Part shown: positions 30,672-43,777 of the stretch, piece after piece
Layout of the letters: the number at the start of each line of letters is the position of its first letter
How positions within the stretch are numbered: position 1 is the first letter of the stretch
Assembly: GCA_037951105.1 (NCBI GenBank)
Contig: JBAMJV010007378.1
Location: forward strand, 1-64,000
DNA: 64,000 nt
Direction: 5' to 3'
DNA from: Echinarachnius parma
Lineage: Eukaryota; Echinodermata; Echinoidea; Clypeasteroida; Echinarachniidae
The notes under the pieces: model-generated
Database searches by the model: none
What the model saw: only the letters and a program-made list of their open reading frames with translations
Told to the model about the DNA's origin: nothing
Made by a program: the position numbers and the translations under genes

Positions 30672-33560
30672 ACTTTAATAAATGCAATGTTAAATGTATA
30701 CATGAAAACGACAACAACAAAGAAGACTAATATAGAGGTTAATGCATTTATTGTGATAAAATAGCTGCCAGAAAGATTTGTTTCTAAAGAGATGTTCCAA
30801 GACTAATGTTTGTTTTGGATCGGGTGATTTAGGGCAGAAATGATCTCCATAGCAAGCTGTATATTCAGGGATACTTAGATACTATCATTGCTTACAATCT
30901 CAAAACTCTTTATTATGTCGCCTTTGATAGCAATGATTCATAGTTTAATTTTAGATTTTCAAAATAAAAACGATTCGAAGAGACCTTTTTGTGTGCTTGT
31001 TTAAAAATGGGTATTAAATCTCATGACATGACATGGGAATACTGGAGTGCTTGATCAAAACTTTTGGCTGTTCTTAGGGTTCATGGTATTGTCTAGAATC
31101 GTAGTAAATGTAGAATAATCCAACCAGTACGAGGAGGGGAAAGTAACATGATAACATGTCTCCTGTTTAAAAGCATCACTTTGAATGAGTGAAAGAGAAA
31201 GGGAGGTATGCAAGTGTTTTTATCTTTGATTTCAAAACAAATATATTGTACAACAGGATGATGCGAATCCTGAGCATTGCATATTGATATATAATAGTAC
31301 TGTTGTCTTGATGTCTGAAGAGTAATGTCATACTGTACAGTTATGAGTGTGTGATATTACAACTTATTTAGAGGACTTTCTTTGCAAATACAGTATAGCG
31401 TGCTCGGTTTATGTTGGTCTTAGACGACCCAGACTGATGGTAACTCATTTTACAAAGCAGATTTTGAAAAGCATGGAGACTAAAGAAAAGGAAGCTTGTA
31501 TTAATAGTTAGGTGTTGCGTAGGTCATAACATACAGCATAGAAACTTTAGCGGAACACTTCAATTTAGCCTTGCATCAAAGCTGAATAACTTAATTCATG
31601 AGAGGTATGTAAGCTTCAAAATGTTTCCCGTTTCTGCTGTATGATCGTGACAATGTCTCTTCATTTTTACTAGATTTATAATTGAAGTACTGCAATGTTC
31701 CCAATCAATCTCTCAAATGTAAGTTTTGCAATTAAACTTATTTCTTTAGATTTGAAAGAAATTGTAGAGCAGTAAAAAAAAATGGAAAAGAAAAAAACTT
31801 TGAAAAGGGTATAACCATCAAACATTGCTACAAATGCTATCATATGATACTTCTGCTTCTTTGTTGGTTCATACTACAGGTTTATATGTAGGATGAATAA
31901 AAACAAGTTTTCTTTTGATTCCTTTATACAATACCAGTGTTCCTAGTATGTTATTCTAGTTCTAGGAGTGAATTTATTCAATAAATTTGGCATATCTTCC
32001 AGCTTTGTTTTTTTTTTTATGTTGCAAAATTTTGTTGACAAATTACAAGTAGAGCATTGACATTATGTTTGCTGAGTGTATTTGTATGTTGTTACAATCA
32101 TTAATGAGACAGTAAAACAGTCAACTATGAGCAGTAATAACAGGGAGAGATTTAAAGCCATGCTAGTTTATAGCACCTTGCTAGCATGTTTTCATTCTTT
32201 TTTTTTTCAAGTTTGCTTGTGATCGCGTGTATTCTGTGCATGATCTCACCGAAGTGCTGACCATTTTATATATACGACAGAGACAAAAGTTATGTTTTGT
32301 AACGCTTTATTGATTATTTTGTTTGTCCTCGTCTTGTTGATTCTAATGTGCTTTGTCAACGATGCAAACTTTTGTGAAATCTAAAAGATGATTTGCAGAT
32401 ATGTTCTTTGCAATCATTTGCTCAGCTATTTGCTCACGGAAGAGATTGTACGTAATAAAGAAGTTGAATCTATCAAACGAGTATACTTGCAGTAATATTA
32501 TCTATAGTTGTTAGATTGTTTACCGGTAGTGGGTTTTAGGTGTGTATACTTCAAGCATACTAACCTCAGACTTTTGTATAAACGATGTTTTGATTTTTGT
32601 ACAATGAATTTGAAGTTAGCCATTTAGGGTATTTTGTGTGTGTCATATGCTTAGCTCTGAGACTTACAACTAGTAAGTCAAAAGAAATTACTTTTCAAGA
32701 TTATAAGACCCGTGCTAAAAAAAAACACAGATCACCAGGAAGAAATTATGGCAGTAATATTCATGTTTTTTGGAAACTTGTTGAAAAGTGATGAAACAAT
32801 ATCTTCAGATGTTAGCTTTTGTCGGAGTTTTCAAAATCAGCTTGACTATACCTTAGACACTTCTTCAGGACATTCCATAATCTGTAGGGGTTTTTTACAA
32901 AGAGAAGCAGTATGAAGAGGAAAAAAAGATTCCAAAACAGAGATGAAAAAAAATGCTTGAAAATACAAAAATGCGACTTGGTGCGTGTATGAAATTTTAT
33001 CATGCAAAATTGGGTTTCATCATTGATATTGTAAAAGACATCAGAGAACCGATCAGGAATATTTCAACAATGAAACCAATGTCATATTTCAATGTTTGAT
33101 AGGAATTGATTGAGGGGGCTATTCAGCATATTTAAAAGTAGATGTGGCTGGAGCATTTTCAGCTATAAATTGATTTCTTAGAATCGGTAAGTTATGTCTG
33201 TTTATCAATTTTTATCAATCTTTGTGTTTATATTTAATCGTGAGTGGACTTATGTCCTCTGTAAATAAATCAGTAATAACTTCTAATGTATAAGAATATT
33301 GAATATAATATGCAACTATATAGGGATTTTCTGTGAAGCGAACAGTTGGTTAGGTAAATGGTCATTTATCAGGTAGCTTTTCAACTGATTGCATATTAAT
33401 CTTTAGGATTGTCTTCATATTACAATGACATCCTTTGATAAATATACGGAACTGTGAAAACCTCTTTTTCCTATTGTGATCATATTATGCACTGTAAATA
33501 CTGCAAAAACAAGCGTGATCTCCTTCAATAAACAAAACAAACTTTTCAATATTTACTCAT

Positions 33561-34987
33561 TTAATTGTAACATTAGTAAGTCCTGCTGTTAATTGTAAAT
33601 TAGTATAGCCCACAACATTTACACTGTGGGACTAGGGAAAGATCTGCACTGCTCAAGAGGAGCATAGTTAAACCTATAAATAGGAAAGAAACTTGGCAAG
33701 TCTCAAATTAAAAATCAAAGTGAGGACAAAGTTAAAGTAGTAAATTGTTCATAGGGTGCAAGTTTAATATTTGTGTATAAAACTAAGAATGTGTTGCATT
33801 CCTAAGCATTTTCAAGTAGATGAAGGAATCTTTAGATGTATACATAACCATGTATGACTAGTTTGGTGAAGTTATGAAATGAATGCATATTGATTCATTA
33901 ATATATTATCATTATTATGGTTATTATCATACTCTGCAAAAATGTTTTTCCAAAAAAAGGTGTATGTATTTGAATTATATATATATATGTATGTCATTTT
34001 GTTTTCCTGATTTTGATTTTGAATTTGAATGAACGAATTAACTTGTTGCGTTATGCGAAACATGGGCGTGAGAATCGACCACGTTGAACTGTGAGAGTCT
34101 GTGGAAACGTCCCATCTGGGTTCTACAGCGATCTTCTGCCATTGTCTACCGTACACGCAGACTATTGACTGCTTTTGATATGTTTTGTGTTTATTTTTTA
34201 CTACTGAAAAAACATGGTGGGTTTCTCTATATACACATACATATATATTGATATGTACGAGTATTTATATATGTGTATGTATATAGTGTCAGTGTGTAGT
34301 GTTGGACTTAGGGACCGTTCCTTTAATCCTCTCCTCCTTGATGGGAACGTCGGCCGACATTTTGCGGTCTTCGTTACTGATGACATGATTCTCCATTTAG
34401 TGATATGGAATGTTATGATACTTAAACAAAAGATATTGGAAGTTAACCCCAGTTTGTGTAGATCCTTGCAGTGGTACTGTTATGACTGGAATAACAATAA
34501 ACGGTTCATTCAAACAACAAAATACACACCTATTTGCATTGCCTGCCATTCTTGTGTCTCATTTATTTATACTGGAAAATGAATCTTTGCGTATGTGTGT
34601 GTGTGTTCCTGACATACATGTGTGTGTGTGTGTCTGACATACATGTGTGTGTGTGTGTGTCCTCTGAGGGTAATAATGTGTATGTTTGTGTGGTTAGAGC
34701 ATCAGTCTTATTATATAATTAAATAGGGGAAAGAGCAAATAAGCCATTTTTGCTAGTGACCTGGGCCCTGTTGCAGAAAGAGTTGCGATTAATTCCAAGT
34801 CGGAACATGTGACTAAATGCACAAATCGGCTTGTTTCAAATGAGTATATTTTCTGACTTGCAATCCGATTGCAACTCTTTCTGCAGGTAAAATAATTTTT
34901 CATGACCCAAAACAAACATTTAACGGCCCCAAGATAGCATTTCATTTGTAAACAGGCTACTTTTCAAAACCTCACTCCCTTCATTGA
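33561..34987. other. intergenic, AT-rich
   Basis: No gene is recognised. It contains short AT and TG tracts (33977-33990; 34588-34662, two copies of CTGACATACATGTGTGTG) and a truncated MITE at 34763-34886 whose left end is GGGCCCTGTTGCAGAAAG and whose right end is CAACTCTTTCTGCAG. Confidence 0.6.
34763..34886. mobile_element. GGGCCCTGTTGCAGAAAG MITE, right end clipped
   Basis: AGAAAGAGTTGCGATT at the left mirrors TTGCAACTCTTTCT at the right. The terminal GGGCCC is present only at the left. It belongs to the same type as the element at 22830-22990. Confidence 0.7.
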
Positions 34988-35044
34988 CAACTATAATTGT
35001 ATCCCCCGAACCACTTCGGGGGATACTATGGATTTGGCCTCGTC

Positions 35045-35078
<34 letters not shown>

Positions 35079-37969
35079 GTCCGCCGCAGAGATTTTCTTG
35101 TGAACGCTCTACAGGTCCGAGTTCTTGTCCGATCATTTTCTAATTTGGTATGAAGGTGTATTAAGGAAAGAGGATGAAGCCTATTGATTTTGGTGTGGGG
35201 CGGAGTCCTGGTTGCCATGGTAACCATGATATAAAGAAATAGTTAAGATTACCTTGTGAACGCTCTACAGGTCCGAGTTCTTGTCCGATCATTTTTTAAT
35301 TTGGTATGAAGGTGTATTAAGGAAAGAGGATGAAGCCTATTGATTTTGGTGTGGGGCGGAGTCCTGGTTGCCATGGTAACCATGATATAAAGAAATAGTT
35401 AAGATTACCTTGTGAACGCTCTACAGGTCCGAGTTCTTGTCCGATCATTTTCTAATTTGGTATGAAGGTGTATTAAGGAAAGAGGATGAAGCCTATTGAT
35501 TTTGGTGTGGGGCGGAGTCCTGGTTGCCATGGTAACCATGATATAAAGAAATAGTTAAGATTACCTTGTGAACGCTCTACAGGTCCGAGTTCTTGTCCGA
35601 TCATTTTCTAATTTGGTATGAAGGTGTATTAAGGAAAGAGGATGAAGCCTATTGATTTTGGTGTGGGGCGGAGCCCTGGTTGCCATGGTAACCATGATAT
35701 AAAGAAATAGTTAAGATTACCTTGTGAACGCTCTACAGGTCCGAGTTCTTGTCCGATCATTTTCTAATTTGGTATGAAGGTGTATTAAGGAAAGAGGATG
35801 AAGCCTATTGATTTTGGTGTGGGGCGGAGTCCTGGTTGCCATGGTAACCATGATATAAAGAAATAGTTAAGATTACCTTGTGAACGCTCTACAGGTCCGA
35901 GTTCTTGTCCGATCATTTTCTAATTTGGTATGAAGGTGTATTAAGGAAAGAGGATGAAGCCTATTGATTTTGGTGTGGGGCGGAGTCCTGGTTGCCATGG
36001 TAACCATGATATAAAGAAATAGTTAAGATTACCTTGTGAACGCTCTACAGGTCCGAGTTCTTGTCCGATCATTTTCTAATTTGGTATGAAGGTGTATTAA
36101 GGAAAGAGGATGAAGCCTATTGATTTTGGTGTGGGGCGGAGCCCTGGTTGCCATGGTAACCATGATATAAAGAAATAGTTAAGATTACCTTGTGAACGCT
36201 CTATAGATCCGAGTTCTTGTCTGATCATTTTCTAATTTGGTATGAAGGTGTATTAAGGAAAGAGGATGAAGCCTATTGATTTTGGTGTGGGGCGCGGTCC
36301 TGGTTGCCATGGTAACCATGATATAAATAAATAGTTAATATTACCTTGTGAACGCTCTACAGGTCCGAGTTCTTGTCTGATCATTTTCTAATTTGGTATG
36401 AAGGTGTCTTAAGGAAAGAGGATGAAGCCTTTAGATTTTGGTGTGGGGCGGAGTCCTGGTTGCCATGGTAACCATGATATAAAGAAATAGTTAAGATTAC
36501 CTTGTGAACGCTCTACAGGTCCGAGTTCTTGTCCGATCATTTTCTAATTTGGTATGAAGGTGTCTTAAGGAAAGAGGATGAAGCCTATTGATTTTGGTGT
36601 GGGGCGGAGTCCTGGTTGCCATGGTAACCATGATATAAAGAAATAGTTAAGATTACCTTGTGAACGCTCTACAGGTCCGAGTTCTTGTCCGATCATTTTC
36701 TAATTTGGTATGAAGGTGTATTAAGGAAAGAGGATGAAGCCTTTTGATTTTGGTGTGGGGCGGAGTCCTGGTTGCCATGGTAACCATGATATAAAGAAAT
36801 AGTTAAGATTACCTTGTGAACGCTCTATAGATCCGAGTTCTTGTCTGATCATTTTCTAATTTGGTATGAAGGTGTATTAAGGAAAGAGGATGAAGCCTAT
36901 TGATTTTGGTGTGGGGCGGAGTCCTGGTTGCCATGGTAACCATGATATAAAGAAATAGTTAAGATTACCTTGTGAACGCTCTATAGATCCGAGTTCTTGT
37001 CTGATCATTTTCTAATTTGGTATGAAGGTGTATTAAGGAAAGAGGATGAAGCCTATTGATTTTGGTGTGGGGCGGAGTCCTGGTTGCCATGGTAACCATG
37101 ATAACCATGATATAAAGAAATAGTTAAGATTACCATGTGAACGCTCTACAGGTCCGAGTTCTTGTCCGATCATTTTCTTATTTGGTATGAAGGTGTATTA
37201 AGGAAAGAGGATGAAGCCTATTGATTTTGGTGTGGGGCGGATTCATGGTTGCCGTTGTGTGTAAGAGATTTAGGTTCAGACATCAAATCCAGAAATACAT
37301 GTCTAAAAAGTACCAGGGCCATGCACAATTATTGCAAATATCTCAGCTGAGGGATGAAAAGAAAGATCAGGGGATCTACTTTGCATAGGTATAGATTGTT
37401 AGAATGAGAAAAAAATGAAGTAATATTTTCAATAAATCCATTATCAAACAGCAAATTAATTAATACTTGAGTCATTTGAAAACTTACTTGACATTAAAAT
37501 AATGTTTTTTAAACTGAATGAGATATATGATTCTCTAGAGACTCTAGTACACTTGAATACTGATCCCCCTATAATTGATAAACAAATCCAAGTATAACAC
37601 CTTGTTCAAAACCCTAAACAATGACAATTGGCTGCAATTGTTTTTAACTGCTGCATAATGTAAGAGCCTGTTACATATGCCAATATTAATGAGCTCCGCA
37701 AGTTAGCAAAGGCCTCGCCGCTGACGCGGCTCAGTCCAGCGATCACTGCTGTAAGCGCACATCGCCTTGTCTATTAATCAGACCCTGCTCGGAGGACAAA
37801 CAGCGCGCGAGGCCTTGCCCAAAGGCTACTGCCAGCCTAGTAGAACAACGTACACCACCAAACTTGTTCAGTTCACAATATTACAACCCACAAAAGTGCA
37901 ATGCAATTGGTTCGGGGGATACATGTGCTCGGCTGCGCGACCCGCCGAGCGCGCAATTTCTAGTTGTGA
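34988..37969. mobile_element. Helentron/pearl-like element with 156-bp tandem core
   Basis: The left end reads ACAACTATAATTG, then TATCCCCCGAACC folding with GGGGGATAC as a hairpin, then a (CCG)n run (35044-35078), then the tandem array. The right end (about 37907-37969) carries GGTTCGGGGGATACA and later CAATTTCTAGTTGT, the inverse of both left-end blocks, i.e. subterminal inverted repeats. Between the array and the right end is unique DNA containing a GC-rich patch (37690-37850). The layout matches the element at 1948-3325, although core and terminal sequences differ. Confidence 0.7.
35097..37243. repeat. 156-bp tandem array, about 14 copies
   Basis: CTTGTGAACGCTCTACAGGT recurs every 156 bp (35097, 35253, 35409 and so on). 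Each unit contains the palindromic GGTTGCCATGGTAACC. Copies differ by a few substitutions, and recurring variants (CTATAGATCC with TTGTCTGATC) are shared by non-adjacent units, as expected if blocks of units were copied together. One late unit has an 8-9 bp duplication of CCATGATAA. Confidence 0.95.
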
Positions 37970-38046
37970 ATGCGGCTTGCTGTGGAGGAGGACGTGTGTA
38001 ATATTTTCTCATTCTGTCTTTGTCAATTAAATATCTAGGATTACGG

Positions 38047-38551
38047 TTAAAGGGATAGTTGAGTATTGGTCAAACTAACTTTAGTAACCAAAACCTGCAT
38101 CATTACGGTACAAACTAATAGTTATAACTCCACCATGCTCGAAAGGTATACACAATTACAAATGACTAAGTAAAAACCCTGTTATCATTAAAAAAAATAG
38201 CCATTACAACTCAAGAGGGCACTCTCTAAAAACTCATTGGTTTTAGTCATTTTTTCATACAAAATTGTACCTTTTGATATTTTGTTAAAATAATGATTCA
38301 ATAGAGATACCATCAACAACTATTTAAAAACCTATTTAAATTATTTTCAAAGTAGTCTATTTATTTTTGTATTTTTCAAAAATGTATGACTAAAATATCT
38401 TGAAATCAAATTTGTAAACTATGAGAGCATTTGAAAAGGAATAATTCTCATTTTACATGTTTTATTCAAGGAACTTTCATATGGACTTAAACCAACCAAT
38501 TTAGTGTCAAGGGGCATTTCAAGAAGTACCAATACTCAAGCGTACCTTTAA
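38047..38551. mobile_element. 505-bp TTAA MITE
   Basis: TTAAAGGGATAGTTGAGTAT at the left; right end CAATACTCAAGCGTACC then TTAA. It belongs to the same family as 43778-44340 and the diverged copy at 47127-47594, sharing AGAGGGCACTCTCTAAA-like internal sequence. Confidence 0.85.
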
Positions 38552-38944
38552 CACTGATGTTCAAGTAACAAAATTAAAAGTTAGGCATACTTCTAGCTTT
38601 AAAAAAAGAAGTTAAAAAAGAACAAGAAAACAATGAAAAGAAAACAACGCCAAACAAAATATAAATGTTAGACAGACGAAGAAAATGGGCAAGAAAATGG
38701 AGGAAAATAATATGATTTTTGTTTATTCTTCCTAGATACCATTTATATATTACAAATTGTATATATCACACTGCGCAGTTCCCTTTATCTATGCAACAAC
38801 TACTGTTCATAACATTATCTCACAATCTACCGTTCAACATATCTATGCATTTTATATTGGCTATTGTCACATCATGCTTTACAGAACATTAACAAATATA
38901 TTCAGTTTTAAAAGCTCATATTTATACATGCATTATAACTTTAC

Positions 38945-39125
38945 TAGTAAATAAATGAAAATCAGCAAAGAATGTGGGGCTTGAGTATAATTAATTATAC
39001 GATGCTGTTACGATGCTAAGAGAGCTACGTTGGGCTTCACAGGCAATAGAACCCATGACCTCCAGATTGCTATCCCAGTGCTCTAACCACTGGGCCACAA
39101 GGCTCTAGTAATGGTGGCACTTTAT
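38945..39125 (-). mobile_element. tRNA-derived SINE copy
   Basis: On the minus strand a tRNA-like body shows an A-box-like TGGCCCAGTGGTTAGAGCAC and a weak B-box GGGTTCTATTGCC. The tail (TTTGCTGATTTTCATTTATT) is shared with the tandem copies at 10086-10405, with an extra AT-rich insert between body and tail. Confidence 0.65.
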
Positions 39126-39313
39126 AACATACTACTGATGGTTTAGGAAATGGAGAAAATTGCATGCAGAATGGGTGTTTGAAATTCATTGCCTCAATAC
39201 ACTTCTTTATTTGAAGGTTGCCTAGTTTATACCTGTGATAACATTGAAAGTGTTATATTACATAAAGTGTGGAATTGAAATGCCAATATATATAACTATT
39301 CATATAACCCCTT

Positions 39314-39619
39314 GGGGGTGTTTCACAAAGATCCTAAGTTGAACTTAACTCTAAGTAAGGCTTAAAAAGTATGGAAAGCCACTAGTTCTTTTGAAAAATT
39401 GTTGTAAAAGTCCTTTTTCAAAGGCATTAAAATGTTGATTCAAATCATTAATATTTTCTATTCTAAAGGAGATTTCATGTTCTTGATGCAACATTTATGA
39501 AAAGTCTAAAATTATTGCTTTTTTGCTTTTTAATATATTTTATTCGAAGGCTACAAATGGCTTACCATACTTTTTAAGTCCAACTTAGAGTTAACTTAGG
39601 ATCTTTATGAAACACCCCC
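39314..39619. mobile_element. ~306-bp GGGGTGTTTCACAAAG MITE
   Basis: The left end GGGGTGTTTCACAAAGATCC and the right end GGATCTTTATGAAACACCCC are inverse. Inner arms AAGTTGAACTTAACTCTAAG and CTTAGAGTTAACTTAGG extend the stem. It supplies the intact reference for the interrupted copy at 40126-40502. Confidence 0.88.
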
Positions 39620-39814
39620 ATGACTTGTAAATAGTAAAGTACCCATATAGTTACACCATGGTCCACCAGGTTCCCACAGGCATGGGCTTAAGAACTACAA
39701 CTGTGAACATCTATTGATGATTTACTTTTCCATAGCAAATGTGAACTACATGTATCATATATATTACAATAATACAAATCTGAGAATGCGTCTTTAACCC
39801 ATTCAAGACTATTT

Positions 39815-40065
39815 GTGACCGGCTATAGCAAAACCCGGCACTGGTCGGTAATTCATGTTTTGAAGAAATGGGCATTTTAAGTTCACACAATGTGTGTAAA
39901 AGACCTATGATTGTAAAATTGAAACAATCATATCTTCGTTAATTATTGACCAATTAGTTAGAACAAAGCATCAAATGAAAGCTTGTGATGAGGCCTTTGT
40001 AATGGTATGAAAACCTACATTTTGATTTTTACCGTCAAGTGCCGGGTTTTGCTATAGCCGGTCAC
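39815..40065. mobile_element. 251-bp MITE with ATTT target duplication
   Basis: Perfect inverted ends GTGACCGGCTATAGCAAAAC and its complement, flanked by ATTT on both sides (39811-39814 and 40066-40069). It lies inside the outer TTAACCC element. Confidence 0.9.
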
Positions 40066-40125
40066 ATTTAATTTGAGGATGATATGCATGCTCCATAGAC
40101 ATTTGCTGAGTTCTCTCAGGACCAG

Positions 40126-40502
40126 GGGGGTGTTTCACAAAGAGCCCAAGTAATACTTAAATCCTAAGTTGGACTAAAAATTATGGTAGGCCATTTGTAG
40201 CTTCAGAATTCAACATATTCAAGAGCCCAAATATTCATAAAAAATATACATCAATATAAACTTGGAAGTGTCTTTGATATAAAGAAAATATTAATGATTT
40301 TTATCGAAATTGTATGCCAGTTTAAAGAACTTGTTTAACAATTTTACAAGGAAACTAATGACTTTCAATACTTTTTAAGTCCAACTTAGCGTTAACCCGT
40401 TCACTACGAGTTTATGAAATCCCCATAGACTTTGTACACAACCCACTCGGTTCCCGTAGTCAATGGGTTAAGTTTGACTTGGGATCTTTATGTTACACAC
40501 CC
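40126..40502. mobile_element. GGGGTGTTTCACAAAG MITE, second copy
   Basis: Same family as 39314-39619. The right end is slightly decayed (TTACACACCCAAG). A CAG triplet precedes the left end, consistent with a CWG-type target duplication. It hosts the 80-bp insertion at 40392-40471. Confidence 0.8.
40392..40471. mobile_element. 80-bp micro-MITE in a TTAA target
   Basis: TTAACCCGTTCACTACGAG and CCCGTAGTCAATGGGTTAA are inverted ends. Comparison with the paralogous empty site at 39314-39619 (AGAGTTAACTTAGGATC) shows TTAA was duplicated on insertion. An inverted relative is at about 8828-8905. Confidence 0.9.
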
Positions 40503-40617
40503 AAGTCTTGAAAGGGTTAACTGCTTGCCAGCAACTTTTTCAAAGATTACTTTAAAACAAAATGGAATGGGAACAAATGGAATAACTGTCAACAATGGAC
40601 AATGATGAAACAATATA

Positions 40618-41152
40618 AACTGGGCTCCAAAAGAAACTTATCACTTTTTCATACGACGCTCACTAAAATCCATAGCATCAAATTGATTCATATTTAGACA
40701 CAGATAAGCTTTCATTCTCCTTTATGAAGCATATCTGAACAATTAAAAGTTTGCTTTTGCCAAAAAAGAGAAAAATGCCGTGGAATCACTACAGGTCACT
40801 TTTCAAAAATCACAGAAACTGCTCGCTGCGAACCTCCACGAAAGGCGGTCTATTCAGAACTTTCAATAGCGATTCATTCAACTTCAAAGCGGGTTATGTA
40901 ACCACTAGACTGGCTATTGTCCGTACCGAGCTCTGTGCCCGGAAAGCGAGCAGTTTCTGTGATTTTTGAAAAATGACCTCTTGCGATTTCACCTTATTTT
41001 ATTCTTTGTTGACTAAAGCAAATATAATCTTTTTTAGATGAGGTTGCTAAGGAGTATTATAGCTAATCTATGCCCAATTATGATTACTTTTTATGCTTTG
41101 GATTTGAATGTGTCGCTCTGAAGAAGTGAGAAGTTTCTTTTGGAACCCAGTT
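40618..41152. mobile_element. 535-bp mariner-like MITE with inner palindrome
   Basis: The ends AACTGGGCTCCAAAAGAAAC and GTTTCTTTTGGAACCCAGTT are inverse and flanked by TA on both sides, typical of Tc1/mariner targets. A second inverted repeat sits inside: CACTTTTCAAAAATCACAGA (40797) with its complement ending near 40976, so it is either nested or composite. The 72-codon open frame inside is not recognisable. Confidence 0.82.
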
Positions 41153-42180
41153 TATGAGTGGAAACACAATCCTTTGGTAATAAAAGGGAAATAACATTTC
41201 AATATGTGGATTTTCATTGTCAAACCACAATTTTGTATCATAATCTTTGCAATCATAGTGATGTTTTTTCTTGATGCTTTCCTTCTTGGTGTTAGAAACA
41301 ATTACAGTACATGAAGAATAAAACAATACTTTGTTTCTTATAGAGCAGCGATAGTACATAGCTAGTGATAACTTATTACACACATGTGGAAAGCAACATA
41401 CAATGTAAATAAAGGAAATTCATAGGATGTTACTATGTATATTTTAGAGTTGATTGTAATCACCTATAATTTCATACTATATACATACAATAGAATAACC
41501 AAACTTATGTTCAGTCCTCGACAATTCAACAAATATGATAGTATGTTAGGTTATTACTGTAGATGTGCAGTCAATTTTTAAGTTAATATTCAATTTAACT
41601 AAATCTTTTATGGCAAGCATGGTCCTACATCTAAGTGCATGAAAATATCAATGATTGTAGAATGAAAGTTTTGAAAAACACAATAAATCTTGAAAACTGA
41701 AATATCTTTCTTTCTTCATTTGTTCAACATGAAATACATTCCAATCCTTATAACAATAGAGTGATATTATTATACAGTGGTCTGTATTCTTCTAAATTCA
41801 TCAAATTGAGCTCGACTTAAAAGAACAAAATTACTAGTAACCAGTCAAACCATTCCACACCGGTGAATATTTTGTCTAGCCCATTGATGGTTGTCACGCA
41901 CCACTGGATATATGCTATTTTTTTCTCCTCAGATTAACATTCCAGCAAGTGACAGGTAATGTTATCTCCTTTAATCCTCGGATCAAAATGACATACTATT
42001 ACTGGTGACTTTTTACACCATTTCATTAGAATTTTAAACAGCCCTTTGTCTGGAAGGCTAATAATGAGGGGAAACAATATGTGGTGGTGCATGACAATCA
42101 TCATCAATAGGCTAGTCTAATACCACAGGCGTGAAATGGTTTAACTGGTTACTGGTAATTTAGGTTTTTTTTTAGTATAG

Positions 42181-43572
42181 CCAACGCTCGAAATTAGCAC
42201 AGGCCCGATGGCCCGGGGCCACCAAAAATTGCTGTCGGGCCAGTAAAAAACTCATAATTCCAATGTTTGCTGGCCCGATCGGGCCATCATATGTTGAAAC
42301 AATTGTGCACAATATTATGGTTCTTATTGCAAATTTGATACCTCACAGAAAATACTTGATTTGTGGTTTAAAAAGAGAGGAAAGAGAGAGGTCAATAATG
42401 AACAGTTTTGTGTGATTTTTTCTCTTCTGCCTACAGCTTAGAAAAGGCGCAAATTATTATAATTAGCATTATTTCTGCCCCGCCCCCATGTAAAATTTGT
42501 ACAGCATGTTCCACTTGGGATAGGTAGAAGGATATCAAATTAATTCTGTTATCAGTTCAGTTTGTTTATAAAACTTGAATAAATAATAGGAAATATCAAG
42601 AATAATATTTGCTATACTTGCGGAAATAAGTTAAGAGAAATGTTGTCCGATTTGTAAAAGTTTAAGTTGTGTTTTTTTTTTCCATTCTGTTTATCCCCAC
42701 ACCCCCGGTTTTGTGAATGGAGCTTTCCAATTCCAAATATGGAATGTAGTGAGTGTGCATGCATATTTACGTGAGCATAGAATGTTTACGATCAATTCAT
42801 CAATGTTTGACACCAAAATTTCAACAAAAAAAACCCACAATTTGAAAATATTTAATTTATGTGAGCTTTATAAACAATAATCCATGGTAAAGTGAGGTTA
42901 AAAGTCTGAAATGTGAGAGGATATTTTAATAATCGATCAAATTTGGTTCGCATGTAAAAAATTCACAATCTGCATTGTCTACGTTTTGTGTTGCCGCCGA
43001 TGTTGTGACTGTGTCTGTGTAAGTTCACGGAAGAATTTATAAATGTTTGACTAACAGTTTTACAAATATAACACCACAATTTGGAAAATGTGTCATTCAT
43101 GACAGGTTTCAAAACAATATTCTACGGAATTGTGAGATTAAAGTCTGATATATAAGTACAAATTTCCATTATCAATCAAATTTGTTATGCATGTAAAACT
43201 CAATAAATCATGTTTGCCGTATTCGAAATCGGATACAGTAGATCGGTGACTTGTCAATGTTTGCAGCCGATGAATCGGCTTTTTGCCTTACAATTATTAG
43301 CTTAAAACACCACAATTTAAAAACATGTTATTTGTCTGAGATTTTCACATGACATTTACACAGAATGTTGAGGTCAAATTTGTATAATAACAGTGAATTT
43401 TCCACTTTTCCACAGTTTTGAATGTGCTATGAATTTTCTCGTTTTTTTCTTTTGTTTTTCTTTATTTTCTTCGGGCCAGTAGATTTTGGTTTCGGGCCAC
43501 CAAAATTGGAAAAATACTAATTTTACTGGCCCGACCGGGCCACCAGCAAAAAAAGTTAATTTCGAGCGTTGG
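42181..43572. mobile_element. 1.39-kb TIR element, CCAACGCTCGAAATTA ends
   Basis: Inverted ends CCAACGCTCGAAATTA / TAATTTCGAGCGTTGG, flanked by TATAG on both sides (42176-42180 and 43573-43577). Subterminal GGCCCGAtnGGGCC-type palindromes occur at both ends. No open transposase frame. It contains the palindrome TTCGAAATCGGATA (43222), also seen near 51343. Confidence 0.82.
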
Positions 43573-43777
43573 TATAGCTCAAGTTGAACAAATTAGTAGA
43601 ATACCGGCCACTGAGATAAAAGTGAGAAAGTTTATTTCATGTATAGCTCACCTTGATCATTATTTTGGATATATAAATAACACTTCTAAAATATAAACCT
43701 TGTCACCTCATGAAAATACATGGCATTTTTGTACATGATTTCAAGGAAATACACTGATTTTCTAAATGCATATATTA

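Larger units (their letters stand above)
26692..33560 (+). other. ATP2B: probable long PMCA 3' UTR (with a UTR intron)
   Basis: The region is AT-rich, unique and relatively free of transposons compared with both flanks, and contains several AATAAA motifs (about 27871, 29763, 31893, 33525). No coding exon is seen. Where transcription ends cannot be read from the sequence. The relative lack of mobile elements from 27.6 to 33.6 kb is what makes a UTR plausible. Confidence 0.45.
39794..40520. mobile_element. TTAACCC-family MITE split by nested insertions
   Basis: The outer ends TTAACCCATTCAAGACT and AGTCTTGAAAGGGTTAA are inverse copies of each other and match the 92-bp element at 23683-23774, but here they lie 727 bp apart. 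The extra length is explained by a 251-bp element (39815-40065) and a ~377-bp element (40126-40502), the second of which contains a further 80-bp element (40392-40471). Confidence 0.85.

Noticed and set aside
34988..37243. Regular array that could be mistaken for CRISPR
   Set aside because: The period is 156 bp with no unique spacers, in eukaryotic DNA. It is a tandem satellite core of a mobile element.
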